From Candidatus Pelagibacter sp. TMED275 (GTDB lineage Bacteria > Pseudomonadota > Alphaproteobacteria > Pelagibacterales > Pelagibacteraceae), in NCBI GenBank assembly GCA_002169255.1, contig NHLU01000005.1, forward strand, positions 1-21,515: a stretch of 21,515 bases of DNA. The letters run 5' to 3'. This document shows, piece by piece, positions 14,508 to 21,515 of the stretch (positions are counted from its first letter, which is position 1; every line of letters begins with the position of its first letter). The notes under the pieces are model-generated. The model saw nothing but the letters and a program-made list of their open reading frames with translations. It made no database searches and had not been told where the DNA came from. A program made the position numbers and the translations under genes.

Positions 14508-15014
14508 TTAAGCAGATTTAATTTTTTTTTCTATAAATGGAGGAACCTCTTCATCTTTATCCACTTTATCGTCTTTTTTTCCTTTTGGCTGGAATACTAT
14601 CATTAAATGTAACGGACAATAGCTAAATTTTTCAACAGATTTTCTACCACAAAATCTTGAATCGACTTCGTTTGGATGTTTGTCATGATCCATATATTTA
14701 CATGTTTCATCTGTTAATTCCTCTAAAGTAAGATTTTTTGAAGGTTCAAAATCCTTTGAAAGCAAAAGTGATTTAAACTTAGATTTTCGACTCTTTCTTG
14801 CAACTTGATTGTTTTCAGAGGATGTATTAATAAAATTATTATTTCTTTGAGAATTAATTTTTCCCCTTATTTTGGCTGATAAATTAAGTCTATGCGCCTT
14901 TCCGATTACTGCATTTCTAGTAATTCCACCTATAATCTCGGCTATTTGACTTGCAGTTTTGCCTTTCCCCCATAACTCTTTTAGCTTTAAAATTTTATCT
15001 TCTGTCCAGCTCAT
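14508..15014 (-). CDS. gcrA: Cell-cycle regulator GcrA
   Basis: A 168-residue transcription factor restricted largely to alphaproteobacteria. The N-terminus is diagnostic: 'MSWTEDKILKLKELW', then 'TASQIAEIIGG', 'TRNAVIGKAHRLNLS' form the GcrA DNA-binding helix-turn-helix over residues 1-46. The C-terminal domain keeps Cys105, Cys122 in 'FCGRK', Cys133 and His136 in 'YCPLH', the family's cysteine/histidine cluster. The middle is a basic, low-complexity linker. In Caulobacter GcrA acts with sigma70 at promoters carrying CcrM-methylated GANTC sites; whether a CcrM is encoded here is not visible. It faces two 10-bp palindromes just upstream and ends 2 bp from the convergent SHOCT gene. Confidence 0.96.
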   Translation of the reverse strand: MSWTEDKILKLKELWGKGKTASQIAEIIGGITRNAVIGKAHRLNLSAKIRGKINSQRNNNFINTSSENNQVARKSRKSKFKSLLLSKDFEPSKNLTLEELTDETCKYMDHDKHPNEVDSRFCGRKSVEKFSYCPLHLMIVFQPKGKKDDKVDKDEEVPPFIEKKIKSA

Positions 15015-15148
15015 ATTAATTTTTATCTATATATAGTGTTTAAAATTTATTATTAACTATATATAGTCAACATAAGATAGGTTTTTTTTCAAGTTATTTT
15101 TTACTTTTTTTCACATTTTGTTAAAAAAAAGCTAAACAGTATTTACTT
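15015..15148. promoter_or_regulatory. Divergent gcrA / ABC-2 permease control region with paired palindromes
   Basis: This 134-bp region holds two copies of the palindrome CTATATATAG, at 15027-15036 and 15057-15066, exactly 30 bp apart start to start (about three helical turns). The second copy extends to a 12-bp palindrome with flanking A and T (15056-15067). The nearer copy lies 12 bp upstream of the gcrA ATG, so a protein bound there would affect gcrA transcription or its start site. Alternatively the TATATA cores may simply be -10 elements. The rest is AT-rich with T- and A-runs leading to the permease start. I saw no GANTC site in this stretch. Confidence 0.45.
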
Positions 15149-15964
15149 ATGGTTGAAATTAATAAAAAAAGATACGAGATTGGTGTTAGAAGATTTGGAG
15201 CTGTAAATTGGGTTGGTGCATTTAATCTGTATAAAAAAGAAACACTTCGATTTCTTATCGTTTTTGGACAAACATTATTTGGACCCATCGTAACGGCTTT
15301 ATTATTTCTTTTAGTTATATCTTTAGCTATAGGAGACGAAAGAGCAAATGTTCTTGGAGTTACATATATTGAATTTTTAGCTCCTGGACTAATAGTAATG
15401 CAAGTAATACAACAGGCTTTTGCTCACTCATCTTCGTCTTTAATCATGGGAAAAATGATGGGTACAATTTCTGATGTAATTTCTAGCCCATTAAACTCCG
15501 CTGAAGTTACCTTAGCAATAATATTAGCCTCTGTAACAAGAGGAATCATTATATCTATAATATCAATTGTAGTTTTTTATTTTGCCATAGATCTAAAAAT
15601 ATATAGTTTTAGTTTATTATTCAGCTATCTCTTTTTAGGTTCATTTTTATTAGGATCTGCAGGTTTCATTGCCGGTTTACACTGTGAAAAATTTGATCAT
15701 ATGGCTACGATAACTAATTTTTTTATTGTCCCACTCTCATTTTTATCAGGAACATTTTATTCTATAGAAAAGTTACCAAACATATTACAAACTGTAAGTT
15801 TGTTTAATCCATTTTTTCATATAATTGATGGATTTAGGTATGCGTTTATAGGATCATCAGATGGATCAATATTATTTGGCTTGTTATACTTATTGTGTTT
15901 GAGCTTTTTTCTTTGGATAGTATCTTTTTATTTATATAAAAAAGGATACAAAATTAAATATTAA
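15149..15964 (+). CDS. ABC-2 type transporter permease
   Basis: A 271-residue inner-membrane protein of the ABC-2 (YadH/DrrB-like) family. Six hydrophobic segments can be placed at about 41-61, 72-92, 120-146, 151-177, 184-203 and 240-261. The family signature is visible as 'LSGTFYSIEKLP' at about 199-210 and 'NPFFHIIDGFRYAFIG' at about 220-235. It should act as the membrane half of an exporter with a separate ATPase. No such ATPase is adjacent; the only ABC ATPase in the window is lptB, which belongs to another system. The substrate is unknown. It is followed after 2 bp by argD, and this link to arginine genes is probably shared transcription rather than function. Confidence 0.9.
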   Translation: MVEINKKRYEIGVRRFGAVNWVGAFNLYKKETLRFLIVFGQTLFGPIVTALLFLLVISLAIGDERANVLGVTYIEFLAPGLIVMQVIQQAFAHSSSSLIMGKMMGTISDVISSPLNSAEVTLAIILASVTRGIIISIISIVVFYFAIDLKIYSFSLLFSYLFLGSFLLGSAGFIAGLHCEKFDHMATITNFFIVPLSFLSGTFYSIEKLPNILQTVSLFNPFFHIIDGFRYAFIGSSDGSILFGLLYLLCLSFFLWIVSFYLYKKGYKIKY

Positions 15965-15966
15965 AA

Positions 15967-17133
15967 ATGTCTTCTTTAGCTAATAATTATAATAGAAAAA
16001 ATATTTCTTTTAGAAGAGGAAAGGGAAGTTTTCTATATTCTTCAACTGGAAAAAAATATTTGGATTTTATCCAAGGTATTGCTGTTAATTCTTTGGGTCA
16101 CTCAAATATAAATCTTGTGAGAGCTTTAAATATTCAATCGAATAAATTATGGCATGTTTCAAATGCATTTAAAATACCAGAGGGTGAGAAACTTGCAAAA
16201 AGATTAACCCAAAAAACATTTGCAGAGTCTGTAATTTTCCAAAATAGTGGAGCAGAAGCTACCGAGGTAGCAATTAAAGTTGCGAGAAAGTATTTTCATA
16301 CTATTGGTAAACCTGAAAAAAACAGAATTTTGTGTATAAAAAATTCTTTCCATGGCAGAACATTAGCTACAATTTTTGCAAGTGGATCAAAAAAAATGAC
16401 AAATGGATTTGGACCTAAAGTTCCAGGATTTGATCATTTTAAATTTGGAGATCATAAATCTATTGAAAAAAAAATTAGTAAAAAAACTGCCGCTATACTT
16501 GTAGAGCCAATTCTAGGAGAAGGTGGGATAAAGGTAATACCAACTTTTTGTTTAAAAGGTTTAAGAAAATTATGTGATAAAAAAAAAATTTTGCTAATTT
16601 TAGACGAAGTTCAATGTGGGATTGGAAGAAGTGGAAAATTTTTTGCCTTTGAATACGCTAAAATAAAGCCAGATATTGTCCCAATAGCTAAAGGTATAGG
16701 AGGTGGTTTTCCAATCGGAGCAGTTCTTATGACAAAAAAAGTTTCAAAAGGCATGACTCCAGGCTCACACGGATCTACTTTTGGGGGTAACCCTCTTGCA
16801 ATGAGTATTGGGAATGCCGTATTAGACCAGATTTTTAAAAAAGGTTTTTTGAAAAATGTAAATAAAAACTCTGGTTTCTTTATAAGAGGATTAAAAAAAA
16901 TAAAAAAAGATTATCCAAAAATAATTAAAGAAATTAGAGGTGTAGGATTATTACTTGGTTTACAACTTTTTACCGATCAAACAGAATTTATAAAAAAACT
17001 CACGAAAAATAATTTATTAACAATAAGAGCTGGTGAAAATGTAATTAGAATACTACCTCCATTAAATGTAAAAAAACAAGAAATTAATTTGGCACTCAAA
17101 ATAATAAGAAAAGTATGCAAAGAGATTAATTGA
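15967..17133 (+). CDS. argD: Acetylornithine aminotransferase
   Basis: A 388-residue class-III PLP aminotransferase converting N-acetylglutamate semialdehyde to N-acetylornithine; members often also serve succinyl-diaminopimelate in lysine synthesis. Landmarks are 'FIQGIAVNSLGH' at 34-45, 'NSGAEATEVAIKVAR' at about 103-117, 'SFHGRT' at 127-132, 'EPILGEGG', 'ILDEVQCGIGRSGK' with the PLP-nitrogen aspartate Asp213, and the PLP lysine Lys242 in 'IAKGIGGG', followed by 'GSTFGGNPLA'. Length is normal for the family. It starts 2 bp after the permease and ends 1 bp before argF, an argD-argF pair typical of alphaproteobacteria. Confidence 0.96.
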   Translation: MSSLANNYNRKNISFRRGKGSFLYSSTGKKYLDFIQGIAVNSLGHSNINLVRALNIQSNKLWHVSNAFKIPEGEKLAKRLTQKTFAESVIFQNSGAEATEVAIKVARKYFHTIGKPEKNRILCIKNSFHGRTLATIFASGSKKMTNGFGPKVPGFDHFKFGDHKSIEKKISKKTAAILVEPILGEGGIKVIPTFCLKGLRKLCDKKKILLILDEVQCGIGRSGKFFAFEYAKIKPDIVPIAKGIGGGFPIGAVLMTKKVSKGMTPGSHGSTFGGNPLAMSIGNAVLDQIFKKGFLKNVNKNSGFFIRGLKKIKKDYPKIIKEIRGVGLLLGLQLFTDQTEFIKKLTKNNLLTIRAGENVIRILPPLNVKKQEINLALKIIRKVCKEIN

Positions 17134-17134
17134 A

Positions 17135-18070
17135 ATGAATAATTTTATAAATTTAAAAGATATTTCTTATATTGATTTAAGAAAAATAATTAAGGACTCA
17201 AAAGCAAGAAAAAAATACAGAAAATATTTGGGTTCTTTAGATTTAGATAAGGATGCACCTTTAAAAGGAAAACTTCTTATTCAAATGTTTGAAAAATCCA
17301 GCTTGAGAACAAGATTGAGTTTTTACCTAGCAATGAGACAGTTAGGAGGAGGCGTACACAATCTTCGAAAAGAAGAATTACATCTAGGGCAAGGAGGAGA
17401 AACAATCAAAGACACAGCAAAAATTATTTCAATTCATGGGGATATTTTTATGTTAAGAACTGACTCAGAGCAAAAAATTAGAGAATTTAAAAATAATTTA
17501 GATATTCCACTAATCAACGGTTTAAGTCCAGAGTCACACCCAGCGCAAGTTTTGTCTGATATTTTTACAATAGAGGAAATTAAAAAGAAAAAAATCTCTA
17601 ACCTAAAAGTATGTTGGATAGGAGATTGTAACAATGTTTTAAATAGTCTTATTGAGGCTTCAATTAAATTTGCATTTAAACTAAGCATCGCATCACCAAA
17701 AAAATATCAACCTAAAAATAGTATTATAAAACTTATCAATTCCAACAAAAAGTTAATTAGTATTTTTATAAATCCAAATAAAGCAATTTTAAATGCAGAT
17801 GTTGTTATGACTGATAAATTTGTAAGTTTAAATGATAAAGTCAATCAGAAAAAAAAAAAAAAAGACTTTAAGGGTTATCAAGTTAATAAAGAATTAATTA
17901 AAAGCGCAAAAAAAGATTTTATTTTTCTTCATTGTCTGCCAGCAAATAGAGGAGAAGAAGTCTCAAGAGAAGTTATTGATGGAAAGAATTCAGTAGTTTG
18001 GCAACAGGCTGCAAATAGATTCCATGTTCAAAAATCTATATTGCTCTATTGTTTTAAAAAATTAAGGTAA
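17135..18070 (+). CDS. argF: Ornithine carbamoyltransferase
   Basis: A 311-residue enzyme making citrulline from ornithine and carbamoyl phosphate. The carbamoyl-phosphate loop reads 'EKSSLRTR' at 53-60, where the family has 'S-T-R-T-R', so Thr is replaced by Leu57. 'HPAQVLSD' with His135 and 'GDCNNVLNSL' at about 163-171 are present. The ornithine loop reads 'DKFVSLND' in place of 'D-x-W-x-S-M-G', and the catalytic 'HCLPANRGEEV' with Cys267 is intact, followed by 'QQAANRFHVQK'. A run of five lysines sits at 239-243, in a stretch encoded by a 15-A tract. The gene ends 9 bp inside the convergent cytochrome c gene. Confidence 0.95.
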   Translation: MNNFINLKDISYIDLRKIIKDSKARKKYRKYLGSLDLDKDAPLKGKLLIQMFEKSSLRTRLSFYLAMRQLGGGVHNLRKEELHLGQGGETIKDTAKIISIHGDIFMLRTDSEQKIREFKNNLDIPLINGLSPESHPAQVLSDIFTIEEIKKKKISNLKVCWIGDCNNVLNSLIEASIKFAFKLSIASPKKYQPKNSIIKLINSNKKLISIFINPNKAILNADVVMTDKFVSLNDKVNQKKKKKDFKGYQVNKELIKSAKKDFIFLHCLPANRGEEVSREVIDGKNSVVWQQAANRFHVQKSILLYCFKKLR

Positions 18071-18592
18071 ATTTATCGGTTCATCACCGTTTGCATTTAG
18101 GTAAAGAATTACAGAAGCTCGATCTTCCTCTTTTTTTAATCCTGCAAAGCCCATTTTATTTCCTTTTATCCATTTTGCTGGCTTTAAAAGAAAACCATTC
18201 AGTTCTTCAACATTCCATTGTTTTCCATATGCTTCCAGAGCTTTAGAATATTTGTAGTCCGAAACACCTGCTATATTTCTGCCAACCACAGAGTATAATG
18301 CTGGACCGATATTATTTTTACCACCTTTTTTGATGCTATGACAGGCTGCACATTTTTTAAAAACGGACTTGCCTTGATCAACAGTAGCTGATGCAAAAAA
18401 GGCCTGAAGATCTAGTTGAGAAGCTCCATCTGATGCGCTTGCAGAAAGAGTAGTATCTAAATCTACCTTGTAACCTACTATGCTAGGTTGATCTACTTTG
18501 AAAACAACGTCTGAAATCTTATCAAGACCTAATACTACTACTACTGTAAGGATAATTGCTGCAATTATTTTATTAAATTCGAACGAATCCAT
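18062..18592 (-). CDS. Membrane-anchored class I cytochrome c (CycM/c552 type)
   Basis: A 176-residue monoheme cytochrome. A single N-terminal membrane segment at about residues 8-24 acts as an uncleaved signal anchor, a low-complexity linker follows to about residue 62, and then a class I cytochrome c domain. The heme site is C-A-A-C-H at 81-85 and the axial methionine is Met147 in 'GNKMGFAGL'; 'GPALYSVVGR' at about 96-104 is the usual helix-loop after the heme. It resembles CycM-type cytochromes that carry electrons from the bc1 complex to a terminal oxidase on the periplasmic face of the inner membrane. It is a single-gene unit, divergent from kdsB and overlapping the end of argF. Confidence 0.92.
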   Translation of the reverse strand: MDSFEFNKIIAAIILTVVVVLGLDKISDVVFKVDQPSIVGYKVDLDTTLSASASDGASQLDLQAFFASATVDQGKSVFKKCAACHSIKKGGKNNIGPALYSVVGRNIAGVSDYKYSKALEAYGKQWNVEELNGFLLKPAKWIKGNKMGFAGLKKEEDRASVILYLNANGDEPINLP

Positions 18593-18690
18593 TTTATTTT
18601 ATTTTCAAGATATAACATGATAATTATAAAAAAATATAAGTTTAGTAAAATAATTTGCGTCTGTTGGACGCACGATATAATAAGAAAAAA
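18593..18690. promoter_or_regulatory. Divergent cytochrome c / kdsB control region with GC-rich inverted repeat
   Basis: The 98-bp gap contains a perfect inverted repeat TGCGTC (18656-18661), 5-nt loop TGTTG, GACGCA (18667-18672), conspicuous because the surroundings are nearly all A and T. A consensus -10 TATAAT lies at 18676-18681, 9 bp before the kdsB ATG, and TTGCGT at 18655-18660 could serve as a -35 with a short 15-bp spacer. If that promoter is used, the repeat sits between -35 and -10 like an operator and kdsB would be almost leaderless. If transcription starts further upstream, the repeat would form a hairpin just before the start codon. Confidence 0.45.
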
Positions 18691-19434
18691 ATGTCCAAAA
18701 CACTAATAATAATACCTTCAAGATTATCTGCTTCCAGGCTTCCTGGAAAACCACTATTAAAAATAAATGGTATACCTTTAATTTTACACGTTGTTAACAA
18801 AGCTGTCTCAACAGAAATTGGAAGAGTAGTAGTTGCAACTGAAGACTCTGAAATTTTTGATGTAATTAAAAAAAGTGGCAATGAAGCTGTGATGACAGGC
18901 TCATATCACAAAACTGGCACAGACAGAATATACGAGGCTTACAAGAAACTAAAATTAGATAAAACTAAATATATTATTAATCTACAAGGGGACGAACCAT
19001 TAATAGATCCTAATGATATAATAAATTTAAATAATTTAATTATAAAAAACAACTTAGACATAGGAACGATGGCAATAAAATTTAAAAAAAAAATTTTCAT
19101 TGAAAATGAGAATGTTGTGAAAGTTATAACAAACGAAGGATTAAAAAAAAATAAAATATCAATTGCTAACAATTTTTTAAGACATGTTTATAGTAAAAAT
19201 ACAAAAAATCTTTACCAACACATGGGTATCTACCAATTCAAAGTTTCGACTTTAGAAAAGTTTGTAAAACTACCTCAAAGTGTAAATGAGAAAAAAAATA
19301 AACTAGAACAATTGAGAGCACTTGATAATAATATAAATATTAACGTTGCATTAGCTGAAACTAATAGTATGGGAGTTGATACTAAAGAAGATTTTCTGGC
19401 CATAAAAAAAATTATGGAATATAATAAATTATGA
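18691..19434 (+). CDS. kdsB: 3-deoxy-manno-octulosonate cytidylyltransferase (CMP-Kdo synthetase)
   Basis: A 247-residue nucleotidyltransferase that activates Kdo with CTP for lipid A/LPS core assembly. 'IIIPSRLSASRLPGKPL' at about 6-22 is the CTP-binding signature with Lys20; 'VVVATED' at about 46-52, 'TGTDRI' at 75-80, 'NLQGDEPLI' at about 97-105 and the C-terminal 'KLEQLRALDN' and 'GVDTKED' complete the family pattern. The ATG at 18691 is chosen because the conserved N-terminus begins there; an upstream in-frame TTG at 18655 would add residues translated from the inverted repeat. It overlaps pheA by 4 bp (ATGA). It works in the same pathway as kdsD at 11668-12648. Confidence 0.96.
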   Translation: MSKTLIIIPSRLSASRLPGKPLLKINGIPLILHVVNKAVSTEIGRVVVATEDSEIFDVIKKSGNEAVMTGSYHKTGTDRIYEAYKKLKLDKTKYIINLQGDEPLIDPNDIINLNNLIIKNNLDIGTMAIKFKKKIFIENENVVKVITNEGLKKNKISIANNFLRHVYSKNTKNLYQHMGIYQFKVSTLEKFVKLPQSVNEKKNKLEQLRALDNNININVALAETNSMGVDTKEDFLAIKKIMEYNKL

Positions 19435-20264
19435 AAATTCTTTACCAAGGTTTTCCTGGCGCTTACTCACATTTGGCAGCACAGGAAGTATTTCCCAGAT
19501 CAAAAGTATTATCATGTAGTACCTTTGAGGATTGTTTTAAACTATGTTCTGAAAATAAAGAATTGAAATGTATTATTCCTGTTGAAAATTCAATAGCTGG
19601 CAGGGTTGCTGATATCCAATACCTTATGAATAAGTATAAGCTACAAATATCTGCTGAACACTTCCAGTTAGTATCTCATAATTTGATTTCTAACAAGAAT
19701 ACAAATTTAAAAAAAATAAAAAGTGTGCGTTCCCATTCCCAAGCCATCTCTCAATGTAACAAAATTATTAGTAAGTATAAATTTTCAACCATAGTCGCAG
19801 CAGATACTGCAGGAAGCGCTAAATTTATTAGTGAAAATAAAAGTAAAAACGAGGCAGCTATTGCATCTTCTTTAGCAGCCAAAATTTATAATCTAAAAAT
19901 TCTTAAAAAAAATATTGAGGACGAATCTGGAAATGTAACGAGATTTTTAATTATGAGTAAAAATAAATCTCAGCCTAATTTTGGTAAAAAAAAATACATT
20001 ACTAGTTGTATTTTTAAAGTAAAAAATAAGCCTGCTGCTCTATATAAATGCCTAGGGGGTTTTGCAACCAATAATGTAAATTTAAGCAAATTAGAAAGTT
20101 TTTCAGATAAAAATTCCTTTGAGCAATATTTATTTTTGTGTGATATATATGGACATATTGAGGATATTAAAGTTCAAAAATCACTTGAAGAGCTAGGCTT
20201 TCATACAGTTAGTTTGGATATACTGGGAGTTTATGAGGCAAGTAAATTTAGAAAAATAAAATAA
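19431..20264 (+). CDS. pheA: Prephenate dehydratase
   Basis: A 277-residue monofunctional enzyme converting prephenate to phenylpyruvate for phenylalanine synthesis; there is no chorismate mutase domain. The catalytic domain spans about 1-178 with 'YQGFPGAYSHLAA' at 5-17, 'IIPVENSIAGRV' at 48-59, 'AADTAGSA' at about 123-130, and the essential 'T-R-F' at 170-172. A C-terminal ACT domain from about residue 188 carries 'KPAALYKCLGGFA' (the usual GALV region) and 'NLSKLESFS' in place of the classical E-S-R-P, as in other alphaproteobacterial forms; phenylalanine feedback is therefore likely but not assured. The start ATG overlaps the kdsB stop. Confidence 0.95.
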   Translation: MKILYQGFPGAYSHLAAQEVFPRSKVLSCSTFEDCFKLCSENKELKCIIPVENSIAGRVADIQYLMNKYKLQISAEHFQLVSHNLISNKNTNLKKIKSVRSHSQAISQCNKIISKYKFSTIVAADTAGSAKFISENKSKNEAAIASSLAAKIYNLKILKKNIEDESGNVTRFLIMSKNKSQPNFGKKKYITSCIFKVKNKPAALYKCLGGFATNNVNLSKLESFSDKNSFEQYLFLCDIYGHIEDIKVQKSLEELGFHTVSLDILGVYEASKFRKIK

Positions 20265-20316
20265 TTTTTTTTATTTTTATTGTAGAATTAAACACATTTC
20301 AGTTTAAGATATATAT

Positions 20317-20404
20317 GGAGGCCAGTCAGGTGGAGGTAACATGAACTCCCCTAGAATCGAAAGATAGCAAGGGTAATGATTATTTTTCAGGTTGGTTGGT
20401 CTCC
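20317..20404 (+). ncRNA. ffs: Signal recognition particle RNA (4.5S type), divergent
   Basis: The stretch folds as a single long hairpin. GGAGGCCA at 20317-20324 pairs with TGGTCTCC at 20397-20404 (one G-T pair). The tip has the SRP domain IV layout: CCCT (20349-20352) pairing AGGG (20370-20373), an internal loop of AGA against AGCA (20366-20369), ATC/GAT, and a GNRA tetraloop GAAA at 20359-20362. The AGCA side matches the conserved Ffh-binding strand; the 5' side has AGA where AGG is usual. It sits between pheA and dnaX, directly before dnaX, a common alphaproteobacterial position for ffs. The ends are approximate; the 148-bp gap 20265-20412 holds nothing else I can name. Confidence 0.8.
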
Positions 20405-20412
20405 TTAATTAA

Positions 20413-21515
20413 ATGATGAACAAAAAAACAAAAGTTTTAGCACTTAAATATAGACCTCAGGTTTTTGAGGATCTCATTGGTCAAGATATAGTATCGGAAA
20501 CTATAACAAAGGCAATTAAACAGAATAAAATTTCTAATGCATATCTGTTTACAGGTATTAGAGGAATTGGCAAAACTACAACTGCACGTATTGTTGCAAA
20601 ATCACTAAATTGTTTAAAAGGAATTGAAAATTTATGTAAAGATGAAATGTGTAAAAATTGTGAGGCAATTACTAGTTCAAATCATATAGATGTCTTAGAA
20701 ATAGATGCAGCAAGCAAAACTGGAGTTGATGATGTGAGAGAATTAATTGAATTTTCACGATATGGACCAACTTCTTCTAATTATAAAATTTTTATTATAG
20801 ATGAGGTACATATGCTAAGCAAACAAGCATTTAATGCTCTACTTAAAACTTTAGAGGAGCCTCCACAATATCTTAAGTTTATTTTTGCAACTACAGAGGT
20901 AAAAAAAATACCTATTACAGTCTTATCTAGATGTACAAGATTTGATCTTTCTAGAGTAAGCACACTTGATTTATTTAAATTCATTAAAAATATATCTATC
21001 AAGGAAAAAGGCAATATATCCGACGATGTTATTAAGCTTATAACTAAAATATCTGAAGGATCTGTCAGAGATGCACTGTCATTACTTGATAGGGCTCTAA
21101 TTTCGTCAGATGAAAAAAATAAGTTAGAAATTTCTGAAGCTCAAAAAATATTTGGCTACTTTGATAAATCTAATTTAATAATATTATTTGAACATTTATT
21201 TTCAGGAAATGAGAATAAGGTGATTGAAATGTACAAACATATTTACAATCAGGGCATAGAGCCAAAAATTTTTCTAAATGACTTTTTAGAAATTCTTTAT
21301 TATCTAAAAAACATATCTTATATTAAGATTGATGGAAATAATTTTAATTTAAATGATGATGATTATAAAAAAATTGAAAATATTTCTAACTCCCTAGACA
21401 ACTCTACATTGTTGCTATTCTGGCAATTTACAATTAAGACATTAAATGAAGTTGATATTGTATCAGATCCAAATATTGCAGTTGAAATGTTTTTAATAAG
21501 ACTTCTTTATTTGAT
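20413..21515 (+). CDS. dnaX: DNA polymerase III subunit gamma/tau, 5' part
   Basis: Open from ATG at 20413 (a second ATG follows at once at 20416) through the window end, giving 367 codons of the clamp-loader ATPase. The N-terminal 'LALKYRPQVFEDLIGQ' is diagnostic. Walker A is 'GIRGIGKT' at 48-55, the zinc-binding cysteines are 67, 75, 80 and 83, Walker B is 'IIDEVHMLS' at about 128-136, and sensor I is 'FIFATTE', followed by 'SRCTRFD'; sensor II lies in 'GSVRDALSLLDRAL'. The tau-specific C-terminus lies outside. It begins 8 bp after the proposed end of the SRP RNA, so the RNA may be processed from a shared transcript or have its own promoter. Confidence 0.96.
   Translation, partial: MMNKKTKVLALKYRPQVFEDLIGQDIVSETITKAIKQNKISNAYLFTGIRGIGKTTTARIVAKSLNCLKGIENLCKDEMCKNCEAITSSNHIDVLEIDAASKTGVDDVRELIEFSRYGPTSSNYKIFIIDEVHMLSKQAFNALLKTLEEPPQYLKFIFATTEVKKIPITVLSRCTRFDLSRVSTLDLFKFIKNISIKEKGNISDDVIKLITKISEGSVRDALSLLDRALISSDEKNKLEISEAQKIFGYFDKSNLIILFEHLFSGNENKVIEMYKHIYNQGIEPKIFLNDFLEILYYLKNISYIKIDGNNFNLNDDDYKKIENISNSLDNSTLLLFWQFTIKTLNEVDIVSDPNIAVEMFLIRLLYL

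Noticed and set aside
17851..17865. Run of 15 A residues in argF, a possible frameshift or pseudogene.
   Set aside because: The frame on both sides is the same, and the downstream HCLPANRGEE motif is intact, so the run simply encodes lysines.
18655..18690. Upstream extension of kdsB from a TTG start.
   Set aside because: It would translate the inverted repeat and -10 box; the conserved CMP-Kdo synthetase N-terminus begins at the ATG at 18691.
20781..21014. 77-codon minus-strand open frame inside dnaX.
   Set aside because: It lies antisense to the DEVH and sensor regions of dnaX and has no features of its own.
1..21515. Search by eye for CRISPR arrays, insertion sequences, tRNAs, prophage or defence genes.
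   Set aside because: No regularly spaced repeats, transposase motifs, tRNA cloverleaf with TTCGA/TTCAA arm, or phage genes were seen; the region is core metabolism.

Overview
The window is very AT-rich, gene-dense DNA with almost no non-coding space, many 1 to 26 bp gene overlaps, Lys/Asn/Ile-rich proteins and several TTG starts. Gene content and order (aroA-cmk-rpsA-ihfB-pyrF-trpFBA-accD-folC, a gcrA cell-cycle regulator, an NDUFA9-like protein, CycM-type cytochrome c, an SRP RNA gene directly before dnaX) point to an alphaproteobacterium with a streamlined genome of the SAR11/Pelagibacterales or HIMB59-like marine type. This placement is inference from content and composition; no marker gene such as 16S rRNA is present. 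No phage, insertion sequence, CRISPR array or tRNA was seen.

Layout. (1) 1-754, plus strand: the 3' end of a probable exonuclease I gene and trxA. (2) 751-13259, minus strand: an unbroken run of 14 genes, in transcription order rnd-like, kdsD, lptC, lptB, aroA, cmk, rpsA, ihfB, pyrF, trpF, trpB, trpA, accD, folC. Spacing is so tight (mostly overlaps) that most of it probably behaves as one or a few transcripts covering lipopolysaccharide precursor synthesis and export, chorismate and tryptophan synthesis, pyrimidine synthesis, ribosomal protein S1, a nucleoid protein, fatty-acid initiation and folate. (3) 13295-14506, plus strand: an NDUFA9-like NAD(P)-binding protein and a small SHOCT membrane protein. 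(4) 14508-15014, minus strand: gcrA. (5) 15149-18070, plus strand: ABC-2 permease, argD, argF. (6) 18062-18592, minus strand: membrane-anchored cytochrome c. (7) 18691-21515, plus strand: kdsB, pheA, SRP RNA, and dnaX running off the end.

Functionally this is a housekeeping region. kdsD and kdsB belong to Kdo synthesis and activation, and lptB/lptC to LPS export. aroA feeds chorismate to trpFBA (tryptophan) and pheA (phenylalanine). argD and argF make ornithine and citrulline. cmk and pyrF serve pyrimidine nucleotides.

No new multi-gene defence or mobile system was found. The unusual content lies inside ordinary enzymes. CMP kinase has lost the P-loop lysine. TrpB has a remodelled active site and, together with TrpA, has lost both partners of the classical inter-subunit salt bridge. 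AccD has a collapsed first zinc-ribbon pair and FolC an altered P-loop. No lptA lies between lptC and lptB. There are paired palindromes ahead of gcrA and a GC-rich hairpin/operator-like element ahead of kdsB.
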